From Halalkaliarchaeum sp. AArc-CO (GTDB lineage: Archaea; Halobacteriota; Halobacteria; Halobacteriales; Haloferacaceae): 64,000 bases of DNA. The notes under the pieces are model-generated. The model was not told where the DNA came from, did not search any database, and saw nothing but the letters and a program-made list of their open reading frames with translations. Position 1 is the stretch's first letter. Each line of letters starts with the position of its first letter. The DNA lies in the NCBI RefSeq assembly GCF_024972735.1, contig NZ_CP087723.1, positions 992,001 to 1,056,000 of the forward strand, given 5' to 3'. This document shows, one piece after another, positions 7,841-16,443 of the stretch. Both the position numbers and the translations under genes were made by a program.

Positions 7841-8616
7841 CAGTCGCCGGCAGCCGCGTGTTCTGTCGCGAACTCGACAGTCGTTCCCTCGTATCGACAG
7901 TCCTCGAGTGCGTGTTTCGCCGCGAACCCGGCCTTGTGCGGCGATTCACCGGTCCCTACGCCGACTTTCAACTGAACGTCCACGGCGTCGGCCACGTGAT
8001 CGATCGCGTCCTGGTATTCGTCGACACTCAGCTCTGGGCAGACCGCGATGATGTTGTCGCCGCCGACGAAGAACGACAGCGCGCCGTGCGCCTCCCGCAT
8101 GTATCGCATCAGCTCTGCGTAGCCGTGTTCGATGTGGATGAACGAATCGAACTCGTTGAGGCGGTCGGTGTACTTTTCGGTCGCGTCGTTCACGTCGAAA
8201 TGAGCGATCTGGAGATCGTCGCCTGCGGTGGGTTCCCGGAACGACCCCGAAAAGACCTCCTTGCGATCGCTGTCCTGGGCACTACCGGCGCGCTGGAGTC
8301 GTTCTGTCGCGTTTTCGAGCGCTTCGGAGGGTTGCGAGTCGACATCCACGCCGAGACTCACCGTCACTGGATAGCGGTTTCGGATCGACTCCTGTAGCGT
8401 GTGGTGGTCCGTTCGGTCGATCCCGTTGGTGACCGCAACCATGTTGTCGAACCGGGTGAAGAAAACGTAGCCGTCGCGGCTGCCGATGAACTGCGCGAGG
8501 TCGGCGAACAGTCGCGACTGCAGGGTCTGGAGATCCATCTCCCGTCGCGGCTCCGGCGACACCGTCCAAGGGCCGTAGTTGTCGATCTGAACCAGCGTAA
8601 TCTGTGTGTTCGTCAC
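7840..8616 (-). CDS. arfA: GTP cyclohydrolase III (archaeal, FAPy-forming)
   Basis: This 258-residue protein matches archaeal GTP cyclohydrolase III, which opens the guanine ring of GTP and keeps the formyl group, giving 2-amino-5-formylamino-6-ribosylaminopyrimidinone 5'-phosphate for riboflavin and F420 synthesis. It has the two nucleotidyl-cyclase-like halves of that family: the N half begins QITLVQIDNYGPWT and holds GYVFFTRFDNM; the C half holds SFFVGGDNIIAVCPE. The start is a GTG at 8616, giving the usual family length. It is coupled to the downstream MDR dehydrogenase. A creatininase-family protein of the ArfB type, the next enzyme of this route, is at 24241-25026. Confidence 0.9.
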   Translation of the reverse strand: MTNTQITLVQIDNYGPWTVSPEPRREMDLQTLQSRLFADLAQFIGSRDGYVFFTRFDNMVAVTNGIDRTDHHTLQESIRNRYPVTVSLGVDVDSQPSEALENATERLQRAGSAQDSDRKEVFSGSFREPTAGDDLQIAHFDVNDATEKYTDRLNEFDSFIHIEHGYAELMRYMREAHGALSFFVGGDNIIAVCPELSVDEYQDAIDHVADAVDVQLKVGVGTGESPHKAGFAAKHALEDCRYEGTTVEFATEHAAAGD

Positions 8617-8775
8617 TGTATCCTTCTTTCGGGTTCCCGGTACTTTGGTTCTTTCCGTTAGTCTCGGCCAATGAGGACGGTTCTCGGAACTGGCCGCTGT
8701 TCCAGGTTCGTTTTCGACCGACGGGAGCCGTCCGGGACCGGGACGTTCAACTCCGTTCCGGTCGTACGACGGTCC

Positions 8776-9567
8776 ATGGAATACCGAGGTGCTGTCCTCG
8801 ACGTCGACGGGACCGTCGTCCGTGGGGACGAACCGATCCCCGGGGCCCCGGACGGCGTTCGGCGACTCCGTTCGGCCGGCGTCGAACCGCTGTTCGTCTC
8901 CAATAATCCGAGCAAGGCTCCTCCGGCGTACGTCCGTCGGCTCTCTCGGGCGGGATACGACGTCGACGTCGATCACGTCGTTACTGCCGGCACTGTATCG
9001 ACGGCGTACCTCGAGCGTCACCACCCCGATGATTCGATCTATCTGGTCGGCGAGACGGGACTCGCACGGCAACTCAGGGAAGTCGGGCTTTCGCTTTCCT
9101 CGGACCCCAGTGTCGCCGACGTCGTGGTCGTGTCCCTGGATCGAGAGTTCGATTACGAGGAACTGTGTGCCGTCCAGTGGGCGCTGGAGGACGACGACGT
9201 TCGATTTTACGGCACCGACCCGGACGTGGTGATTCCGGCGGCGGAACGGAACGTCCCTGGGTCTGGAGCGTTGATAAACGCCGTCGTGGACGTCACCGGT
9301 CGACAGCCGGACGCGGTGTTCGGCAAGCCGAACGAACCGACGCGACGCGCAATCTTCGAGCGATTCGACTACGATCCGGGCGACTGTTTCGTCGTCGGCG
9401 ACCGGCTCGATACCGACATCGCGCTCGGCAACGAGGCCGGGATGACGACCGTGCTCGTCCGGACAGGGGTCACGGACGCCGAAGCCCTCGCGAACGCCGA
9501 GATTCAGCCCGACTACGTCCTGGACTCGCTCGCCGGGATCGATCGGGTGTTGGACGGCGATTCCTGA
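8776..9567 (+). CDS. HAD-superfamily (NagD-like, class IIA) phosphatase
   Basis: This 263-residue protein shows the HAD motifs in order: LDVDGTVV with the nucleophile Asp near the N terminus, SNNPSKAP (motif II), GKPNEPT with the conserved Lys (motif III) and VGDRLDTDIALG (motif IV). The cap lies between motifs II and III, as in class IIA enzymes such as NagD and phosphoglycolate- or p-nitrophenyl-phosphatases. The substrate cannot be read from sequence. I start at 8776 because LDVDGT must lie close to the N terminus; the frame is open back to 8671. It is divergent from arfA with a 159-base gap. Confidence 0.9.
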   Translation: MEYRGAVLDVDGTVVRGDEPIPGAPDGVRRLRSAGVEPLFVSNNPSKAPPAYVRRLSRAGYDVDVDHVVTAGTVSTAYLERHHPDDSIYLVGETGLARQLREVGLSLSSDPSVADVVVVSLDREFDYEELCAVQWALEDDDVRFYGTDPDVVIPAAERNVPGSGALINAVVDVTGRQPDAVFGKPNEPTRRAIFERFDYDPGDCFVVGDRLDTDIALGNEAGMTTVLVRTGVTDAEALANAEIQPDYVLDSLAGIDRVLDGDS

Positions 9568-9608
9568 GGCGTTCCACCGTTCTCGAGCGCGTCCCTTCCC
9601 GGTCCTTC

Positions 9609-10007
9609 TTAAAATGCGTCGCCGTGTGCAGTGATCTCTGCGCGCAGTCCTGGGCGAACCGCCGAGTGGACGTGGCAGATATCCTTGCCCCGGTCGACGA
9701 TCTCCTCGAGTTCCTCGTCGCTCAAGTCGAGTTCGACGTGGAGATCCCACCGAATTGCGGCGAGGTCGTCGTCGTCATCGAGATCGGCGGACGCGTCAAT
9801 CTGGAGCTTTCCGAGGTCGTCGTGACCGCGCTGTCGTCCGGCGACCCGGAGCGCGGGGAGGTAACAGGACGCGTACGTCGCGACGAGGGCCTGATTCGCA
9901 GTCGGTCCCTCCTCGCCCGTGGCGTCGATCGAGAGATCGAACTCGCCGACGTGGCTCGAACAGTGGTACCCTTCCTCACACACCGTGCTGGTTTCGATAT
10001 CCGTCAT
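9609..10007 (-). CDS. OsmC family peroxiredoxin-like protein
   Basis: This 132-residue protein belongs to the OsmC/Ohr family of thiol-dependent proteins. The two family cysteines are visible in ASCYLPALRVAG and DICHVHSAV. Family members reduce organic hydroperoxides or act in sulfur metabolism. It stands alone between convergent and tandem neighbours. OsmC as against Ohr subclass is not decided from the sequence. Confidence 0.88.
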   Translation of the reverse strand: MTDIETSTVCEEGYHCSSHVGEFDLSIDATGEEGPTANQALVATYASCYLPALRVAGRQRGHDDLGKLQIDASADLDDDDDLAAIRWDLHVELDLSDEELEEIVDRGKDICHVHSAVRPGLRAEITAHGDAF

Positions 10008-10115
10008 TGCAACTACGTATTGGTCGGAACCGTCCTAAAGGTTGCTTCCGGGGGGTCGTCTGGATTGCAAAAACGGGCTTCTCCGAGCCGGCGGTTGGGG
10101 TCGTGATCGTGGTCT

Positions 10116-10841
10116 TCACTCGAGGCTGAACGTCTCGTCGCCTTCGAGGACGCGGACCTCGGCGTCGCTGCCGGTCGCTTTCACCTCGCGGACGAAGTCG
10201 TCGGTGTCGATCTCGATCGGCGGGAACGTGTCGTAGTGCATCGGGAACGCGTAGTCGACGTCGAGCCAGTCGACCGCGATCGCCGCCTGGGTCGGACCCA
10301 TGGTGAAGTGGTCGCCGGCCGGAACGGCGGCGGCGTCGGGTTCGAGGAACGGTCCGATCACGTCGCGCATCTCGCTCATCAGGCTCGTGTCGCCGGCGTG
10401 ATAGAACGTCGTCGCGTCGGGATCGGCTTCCTGTGTCGGTTTTTTGTCAGAAATGACGAAGCCGGCAGGCATTCCGGCGCTCGTCTCGTAGCCGGTTTCG
10501 ATGCCGTTGGTGTGGTCTGCCCGGACCATCGTAACGAAGGCGTCGCCACACTCGACGGTACCGCCGAGGTTCATCCCCATGCCGCCGACGGCGTCCTCGA
10601 AGCCGAAGTTGTCCTCGGCGTATGAGACCAGTTCCGGGACTGCGACGAGCGTTGCCTCGGAGAACTCGCCTGCGTGGGCGACGTGATCGGCGTGCCCGTG
10701 GGTGAGCAGGACGTAATCCGGCTGATCGACGTCCGCCGGATCAAGATCCGTCTTCGGGTTGTCGAAGAACGGATCGATCAACAGCGACGTTTCACCGACC
10801 GTTACGTGCCAGGTGGAGTGGCCGTGCCAGGTGAGTTCCAT
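10116..10841 (-). CDS. Metallo-beta-lactamase-fold hydrolase, UPF0173 type
   Basis: This 241-residue protein begins [13 protein letters not shown], typical of UPF0173, and carries the dinuclear metal motif THGHADHV. Later ligands appear in YHAGDTSLM and MHYDTFPP. The family has hydrolase activity on phosphodiester or ester substrates but its physiological role is not settled. I start at 10841, since the family begins at this strand; the open frame extends to 10889. It is a single gene between OsmC and the PKD protein. Confidence 0.9.
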   Translation of the reverse strand: MELTWHGHSTWHVTVGETSLLIDPFFDNPKTDLDPADVDQPDYVLLTHGHADHVAHAGEFSEATLVAVPELVSYAEDNFGFEDAVGGMGMNLGGTVECGDAFVTMVRADHTNGIETGYETSAGMPAGFVISDKKPTQEADPDATTFYHAGDTSLMSEMRDVIGPFLEPDAAAVPAGDHFTMGPTQAAIAVDWLDVDYAFPMHYDTFPPIEIDTDDFVREVKATGSDAEVRVLEGDETFSLE

Positions 10842-10937
10842 AGCCAGTCGATACACCTCGCCGACAGGTAATAAAAGTCGTTGATACATTCCGAACGGTC
10901 CCTGCCACGTACAACGAATTTCTGCCGTGGCGCGGGG

Positions 10938-13436
10938 TCAGGAACACCCCTCGTCTTCGAGTTCTCCCTCGCCGCTTCCGCAGGCGACGACGCGTTCGGA
11001 CACCTCGCCGATCACATCAATCTCGTCGGTGTTCGGTGGGGTGAGACTCACCTGGTCGATCTCCCGTTCGACCTCCTTTTCCCACTCGTAGGTGGTCGTG
11101 GTTTCGTAGTCGAGTTTCTCGTACACGCCGTACTCGATTTCGTCGGTGTAGGTACGTTCCCATCGGTGGAGATCCTGTCGATCGTACTCGGGGACGCGGT
11201 ACTCGTAGTACACCTCCGGGGTACTCGTCGTTCGTTCCCAGAGGTATTCGGTGCTATAGGTAGGGTATTCGAACTTGTACTCCCGGCTGGTATCGCTTTT
11301 CCACACCGTTCGTTCGCCCCAGTCGATGCATCTGCCATTCCCGAACCAGCTGTTCGTTCGCTCCTTGCAGTACCGTTCGGTTTCGGTGTAGTAGTCGGTC
11401 ACCGTCCTGGAGTCGACGACCCGCCAGCCGGCCGCCGGGGCTCGTCGTGACGACCGCCAGGTCGACCCGGTCCCGTCGCGAACCTGTCCGGTGGATCGAA
11501 CCCGCGACCATCCCGAGCCAGAGGGTCGAGAGGTGCTCCGTTCCCGCTCGGTGGTCGTGTGGTAGTTCGTCGTCGTCCCGACGTAGGTGCCGTCGTTGGG
11601 AGCGAGACTCCGGTGGGGAACCTCGACGTGGTCGTAGCCCACGATCCGAGTTTCGCTGTCGACTGTCCGTTCGGCCATCGACCAGTCGCTTCCCGGCCAG
11701 TTTGCGGCCACCCGGGTTTCCCGACGCTGTTCGGTTTCGGTCTCGGTTCCGATCCGTCGCCAGTCGTCCGATAGCAGGGCGTCGGGGTTCTGCTCGTCGC
11801 GGATGCGCGTTTCCTCTCGGTCGACTACCTCTTCGTCGATCGACTCGATGCCGGCCTTTTCCCAGCCCTCGCCGGGATCGTCTTCCGAAACGTATTCGGC
11901 GACTGCAGTCGTTCTCTCGGTGTAGTGGTACTCGGTGTAGGAGTCGAAGGTGACGGTTACTTGCGTTTGGTCACTTGTGTCCTGAAATTCTTTTCCAGAA
12001 AGCCACACTGAATAAGTCCCAGGAGAACTATATTGATGTGTTATTGTATATGTATTCCCACCACACAACCGTGATCCCTGGCAATCGTCTGCATATAGAT
12101 TTAAAGAACTGCCATCGCCGAAATTGATTTCATAGAGATCTTCATGATCTGCCGGCGTCGTTGCTGTCTCAATCTCAAAAGTAGCAGTCAGCGTTGAATC
12201 TTCAATCTCCTGTATTTGGACATAATCTTCACCATGGCTAACTGTTGGCCCTTGAATCACTACGGTTTCCTCATATCTGTCTATTCTCCCAAACTGATCA
12301 ACAACTTTTACTTCAACATTGTATTCTCTACTAACTGGTTCATGTATCTCATAAAAATGAGTTGCTGAAGGTCGCGAGGTTTTAGTCTTGGACCCATCTC
12401 CAAAATTCCACATGTATGTTAAATCTTGTCCATTTGATGAATCCACATCTGCCGAAAATTGGATCGATTCTTGTGGGACTGCGGTTAATAACGCCTTTTC
12501 TACTTGTCTATCCAAATAATCCTGTACTTCTATTGTTGGATCATTACCAGCATATTGAGTACTAGTTTCTAAACCAGTAACCTCGTGTTCCGGCTCATCT
12601 GTAACTTCTGGAGTTTCTGCGTCGGGTTCTACAACTGTAACTCCCTTCTCAACTGAGACTTCATCACCGAAGTTGGTTGTGCCAAGGACTGTAATCTTCC
12701 CAGAATCTGCCTTCTGGTCACTAAATGAGATGTCTTGTGTTGTTCCAGATCCGAGATAAATATCTTGGCCCGACGTATATTCCCAATCGTACTCGGTTAT
12801 CTCACCACTACTTTCCACTTCGTAAGTATGCTCTGTTCCCTGTACGACTACTGAAGGTCCGGAAATTCTCAAGTCAATAGGATCTTGATCTGTTCCATCA
12901 GATCCGGTTGTTTCTTCAGGTTCATCCGGATTTTCAGGCTCATCTGAAGCAGGGGCTGGTGTTGGATCGCTTCCAGAACCATCGTCTGGATTGGACGAGG
13001 GAGCCTCTGAGGTGTCATCTGTGTCATTTGTTTCATCCGGTCCGTTGTCGGACTGTCCCGGCTCATCCTCAGACGAGTCCGCAATCTCCACCAAAACTTC
13101 CACGTAATCTTCGCTCACCTCGTCGTTCGTACCAATCACTTCGACCGTAAAGCGCCATTCGCCGGCGGAATCTGGCACATAGGTGTGTCTCACTGAATCG
13201 CCACCCTCAAGACGTTCTCGCTCCCCGCCAGGCGGAGTGACGTACCACTGGAACCCGTCGATATCCCCGCTCACCGCCCGCGACCCACTCGCGTCGAGAT
13301 ACACGGTCTCCCCGAGATCGACGGACCTGTCCAGGCCCGCGTCGGCCATCGGCTCGGTTTCGTCCGCTACTACTACGGCCGTCGAACCCACGGCTGCGAC
13401 GACCAACAACACCGCGAATACCTTCCTGCCGTCCAT
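10938..13436 (-). CDS. Large secreted PKD-domain protein with compositional mosaic and W-repeats
   Basis: This 832-residue protein starts with a Sec-type signal (FAVLLVVAAVGSTAVVV). Then come a PKD-like domain (about 28-115), an Asp/Pro/Thr-rich linker (about 118-195), an Ig-like domain (196-285), two PKD domains with NFGDGS turns (about 330-490) and a 330-residue C-terminal region rich in Tyr, Trp, Arg and Glu. That region repeats a G-x-W type turn (GEGW, GSDW, GSGW, AAGW and SDDW) with charged strands between, and ends with a Cys pair. It is probably a surface adhesin or stalk. DNA for residues about 117-494 is much lower in GC than both ends, as if a central block was exchanged. No C-terminal membrane anchor is seen. 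Confidence 0.85.
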   Translation of the reverse strand: MDGRKVFAVLLVVAAVGSTAVVVADETEPMADAGLDRSVDLGETVYLDASGSRAVSGDIDGFQWYVTPPGGERERLEGGDSVRHTYVPDSAGEWRFTVEVIGTNDEVSEDYVEVLVEIADSSEDEPGQSDNGPDETNDTDDTSEAPSSNPDDGSGSDPTPAPASDEPENPDEPEETTGSDGTDQDPIDLRISGPSVVVQGTEHTYEVESSGEITEYDWEYTSGQDIYLGSGTTQDISFSDQKADSGKITVLGTTNFGDEVSVEKGVTVVEPDAETPEVTDEPEHEVTGLETSTQYAGNDPTIEVQDYLDRQVEKALLTAVPQESIQFSADVDSSNGQDLTYMWNFGDGSKTKTSRPSATHFYEIHEPVSREYNVEVKVVDQFGRIDRYEETVVIQGPTVSHGEDYVQIQEIEDSTLTATFEIETATTPADHEDLYEINFGDGSSLNLYADDCQGSRLCGGNTYTITHQYSSPGTYSVWLSGKEFQDTSDQTQVTVTFDSYTEYHYTERTTAVAEYVSEDDPGEGWEKAGIESIDEEVVDREETRIRDEQNPDALLSDDWRRIGTETETEQRRETRVAANWPGSDWSMAERTVDSETRIVGYDHVEVPHRSLAPNDGTYVGTTTNYHTTTERERSTSRPSGSGWSRVRSTGQVRDGTGSTWRSSRRAPAAGWRVVDSRTVTDYYTETERYCKERTNSWFGNGRCIDWGERTVWKSDTSREYKFEYPTYSTEYLWERTTSTPEVYYEYRVPEYDRQDLHRWERTYTDEIEYGVYEKLDYETTTTYEWEKEVEREIDQVSLTPPNTDEIDVIGEVSERVVACGSGEGELEDEGCS

Positions 13437-13638
13437 CGGAATATGTGGTCCTACTCCGATCTTATCTTAAATAGTTTTGTATAAAATAAAGGTAGATGTG
13501 AATATATTGAATCTTCGGAATTCTGGATTATTTTGTGAAATTCACCGACTGTCAGAAGCCGGCAGCCGCTCGTCGTGACCGTTCTCTGTTGAAAACTTTT
13601 GGCGGTGAAATCGGTTGCGCGGTAGCCGATCGAGCCGC

Positions 13639-13923
13639 TCAGTGCTGGTGACCGAGCGCTTCCGAGAGCGGCATACCGAACCGCTCTTCGAACAGTTCCT
13701 CGACGGTGTTGTTCATCTCGACGACGTCGGCCGGCGGTTCGCCTTCGGAGTGATGGACCATCGCGTGCGCCTGTTGGGCCATCGCCTGCAGCACGATATC
13801 TGTGATCACGTGCGTCGGGTTTTCGCCCTGCTCGGTCATCGTGTCGACGAGCCCTGCCGGTAGCTCTACTGTGTCCTCGTTGCCGTCCGGTCCGGTTACG
13901 GTGTAGGTTTCAGTTTCTCCCAT
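13639..13923 (-). CDS. Conserved small haloarchaeal protein
   Basis: This 94-residue acidic protein starts MGETETYTVTGPDGNE and ends near a His-rich tail (EALGHQH). The middle (THVITDIVLQAMAQQAHAMVHH) is helical and His-rich. It resembles small conserved haloarchaeal proteins of unknown function; I do not name a family with confidence. The start at 13923 gives a sensible N terminus, although the frame is open to 14046 through an AT-rich promoter region. Confidence 0.75.
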   Translation of the reverse strand: MGETETYTVTGPDGNEDTVELPAGLVDTMTEQGENPTHVITDIVLQAMAQQAHAMVHHSEGEPPADVVEMNNTVEELFEERFGMPLSEALGHQH

Positions 13924-14088
13924 GGGGCCGACGACGCATTCCACACGTAAGGCTCTGTGGAACTTCCGGAACGAACCCCGCCGCTCGTCGACTGATCCAC
14001 CGAGTATATTACCAATAGTACTAATATATAAGAAATAAATAACCATCAGTAACCGATAAGTGGTATTCGCTCCAACGGCTGACGTGCC

Positions 14089-15246
14089 ATGTCACACAGT
14101 ACCGAACGCATCTCGACGACGCACGTCGGGAGCCTCCCCCGCCCGGAGGATCTGCTCCCGTACTTCGAGCGCATACAGGCCGGCGAGGAGATCGACGAGG
14201 AAGCCTTCGAAGCGGCGGTCAGGGAGGCGACGGAGGAGGCGGTCCGCCGACAGGAGGAGGTCGGGATCGACGTCGCAACCCATGGGGAACAGGGGCGACT
14301 TTCGTTCGTCACGTACGTCGTAAACCGGCTCACCGGTTTCGAGGGCGAAGTACCGGCGATACAGTGGGCCGATCTCGAGGAGTATCCGGAGTACGCTCGG
14401 CAGGTTCCGACGTTCCGGGAGTGGTCGGAGCCGGGGGCGACGATTCCGGCCGCCTCCGGGCCGATCGAGTACGACGGCGAGGCCGAGACCAAGGCGGAGC
14501 TCGACCGGTTCGAGGCCGCCATCGAGGAGACCGGCGCCGAGTTCGAAGAGACGTTCGTGACGGCGGCCGCACCGGGAACCGTCGCTGCCTACGTCGGAAA
14601 CACCCACTACGACAGCCACGAGGAGTACCTCTTTGCGGTCGCGGACGCGATCGCCACCGAGTACGAACTGATCGCCGACTCGGGGGCGACGCTCCAGATC
14701 GACGCCCCGGACCTGCTCGGAGGGCGGCATCTCAAGTTCAAGGACCGCTCCGAGTCGGAATTCGTCGAGGTCGTGGCAACCCACGTCGAAGCCCTCAATG
14801 AAGCGCTCGCGAACGTGCCGGCAGAGCAGGTTCGGATCCACACCTGCTGGGGGAACTACGAGGGGCCACACCACCACGATATCTCGCTGGAGACGGTCCT
14901 GCCCGAAATCTACGAGGCAGACGTCGGGGGGCTTTTGATCGAGCAGGCGAACCCGTGCCACCAGCACGACTACACAGTTTTCGAGGAGCATGGCGTCCCC
15001 GACCGCTGGCAACTGATCCCGGGGGTGATCGACGTCACGGTCAATTACATCGAACCCCCGGCGGTGATCGCCGACCGCATCGAGCGGTTCGTCGACGCCG
15101 TCGGCGATCCCGATCGGATCCTCGCGGGCGCAGACTGCGGGCTCGGCACGTTTGCCGGCTTCGGGGCGGTCCATCCCGAAATCGCCTGGAAGAAGCTGGA
15201 CGCCCTCGCCGACGGGGCGAAACTGGCGAGCGAACGGGTGTACTGA
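14089..15246 (+). CDS. MetE-like (cobalamin-independent methionine synthase C-terminal fold) protein
   Basis: This 385-residue protein has the TIM-barrel fold of the zinc-dependent methyltransferase half of MetE. The start (STTHVGSLPRP), a metal-site segment HTCWGNYEGPHHHDI, GVIDV and DCGLGTF are typical. True MetE zinc sites use His, Cys, Glu and Cys; here the His-x-Cys and a later ADCG are kept. This subgroup lacks the N-terminal half of bacterial MetE and includes uncharacterised proteins, so the methyl donor and acceptor are uncertain. A carbohydrate kinase follows 68 bases later, but nothing links the two functionally. Confidence 0.8.
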   Translation: MSHSTERISTTHVGSLPRPEDLLPYFERIQAGEEIDEEAFEAAVREATEEAVRRQEEVGIDVATHGEQGRLSFVTYVVNRLTGFEGEVPAIQWADLEEYPEYARQVPTFREWSEPGATIPAASGPIEYDGEAETKAELDRFEAAIEETGAEFEETFVTAAAPGTVAAYVGNTHYDSHEEYLFAVADAIATEYELIADSGATLQIDAPDLLGGRHLKFKDRSESEFVEVVATHVEALNEALANVPAEQVRIHTCWGNYEGPHHHDISLETVLPEIYEADVGGLLIEQANPCHQHDYTVFEEHGVPDRWQLIPGVIDVTVNYIEPPAVIADRIERFVDAVGDPDRILAGADCGLGTFAGFGAVHPEIAWKKLDALADGAKLASERVY

Positions 15247-15314
15247 CGCGATTTCGACTCCGGGATGATCCGGCTCTCGACAGCCCTTTGGTGGCCGCCG
15301 CCGACCACCGTGTT

Positions 15315-16355
15315 ATGTGGGACGACACGTTCGGCAGCGACTCGGATCCGTCGTCAGATCCGTCCGTTCTGGTCGTCGGTGAGACGCTCGTCGATTTCAT
15401 CCCCGAGACCCCTGGGCCGCTTCCCGACGTCGAAACGTTCCATCGCCGTGCGGGAGGTGCTCCCGCTAACGTCGCGGTCGGGCTTTCCCGACTCGGCGTC
15501 ACCCCGGCGTTCTGGACCCGGGTCGGCGACGATCCGTTCGGTGACTTCCTCCGACGAACGCTCGAGGCGGCGGGGATCCCCGACGAACTCGTCGAGATCG
15601 ATCCCCGCGCCAAAACCGGGCTCGCGTTCGTGAGCCTCGATCCGGACGCAGACCGAGCGTTCAGCTTCCACCGCGACCGCAGCGCCGACACCCGACTCCA
15701 GTCCGGACGAATCGACGACGAACGCCTCGAAGGGACAGACTGGCTTCACGCCGGCGGCGTCACGCTCGCCGACGATCCCGGTCGGGAAGCGACGTTCGAT
15801 ATCCTCGAACGCGCCGGTGGCACCGACACAACGGTTTCGTTCGATCCCAACGCCCGTCCGGAACTGTGGGACGAGTACGACTTCGCCGACAGCGTCGACC
15901 GGGCTTTCGGCCTCGCGGACGTCGTAAAGACGTCCCGGGAGGATCTCGAGGCGGCGGGATACGACTGCGAACTCGACGACGAACAACTGGTCCGAAGCGT
16001 CGCCGACGACGGCCCCCACACGGTGTTTCTCACCCTCGGCTCCGCGGGTGCGGTCGCGTATGCGACTCCCGATGCCCCGTGGTTCGACGACGCCCACAGG
16101 CCCGGTGACGGGGAGAGATCCGCTGACGCAGTCGTCCGACACGACGGTTACCCGGTCGATGCAGTCGACACGACCGGCGCCGGCGACGGGTTCTTCGCGG
16201 GCGCGATCGCGGCCCTCTCGAACGACGAACCGCTCCCGATGGCTCTGGAGTTCGCGGGCGCGGTCGCGGCGGTGACGACCACCGAACCCGGGGCGATGAC
16301 GGCGCTGCCGACCCGCAAAGAGGTTGCGGCGTTTCGGAAACAGTTCGAGAGGTAG
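15315..16355 (+). CDS. PfkB-family carbohydrate kinase, fructokinase-like
   Basis: This 346-residue ribokinase-family sugar kinase has the N-terminal motif GGAPANVAVGLSRLG and the C-terminal DTTGAGDGFFAGA with catalytic Asp in the GAGD motif. The GETLVDFIP opening and overall pattern resemble fructokinase. The ATG at 15315 is chosen because upstream residues of the open frame only shadow the previous gene. Phosphorylating fructose would fit the GH32 enzyme at the left edge. The substrate remains inferred. Confidence 0.88.
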   Translation: MWDDTFGSDSDPSSDPSVLVVGETLVDFIPETPGPLPDVETFHRRAGGAPANVAVGLSRLGVTPAFWTRVGDDPFGDFLRRTLEAAGIPDELVEIDPRAKTGLAFVSLDPDADRAFSFHRDRSADTRLQSGRIDDERLEGTDWLHAGGVTLADDPGREATFDILERAGGTDTTVSFDPNARPELWDEYDFADSVDRAFGLADVVKTSREDLEAAGYDCELDDEQLVRSVADDGPHTVFLTLGSAGAVAYATPDAPWFDDAHRPGDGERSADAVVRHDGYPVDAVDTTGAGDGFFAGAIAALSNDEPLPMALEFAGAVAAVTTTEPGAMTALPTRKEVAAFRKQFER

Positions 16356-16443
16356 CTCGACCGCCCGGGTGGACGACCGCGACGAGGAAACCGCCGGACT
16401 TTATACGGCCCATTAATTCTGAACGGCTGATGCGGGGGCAGCA

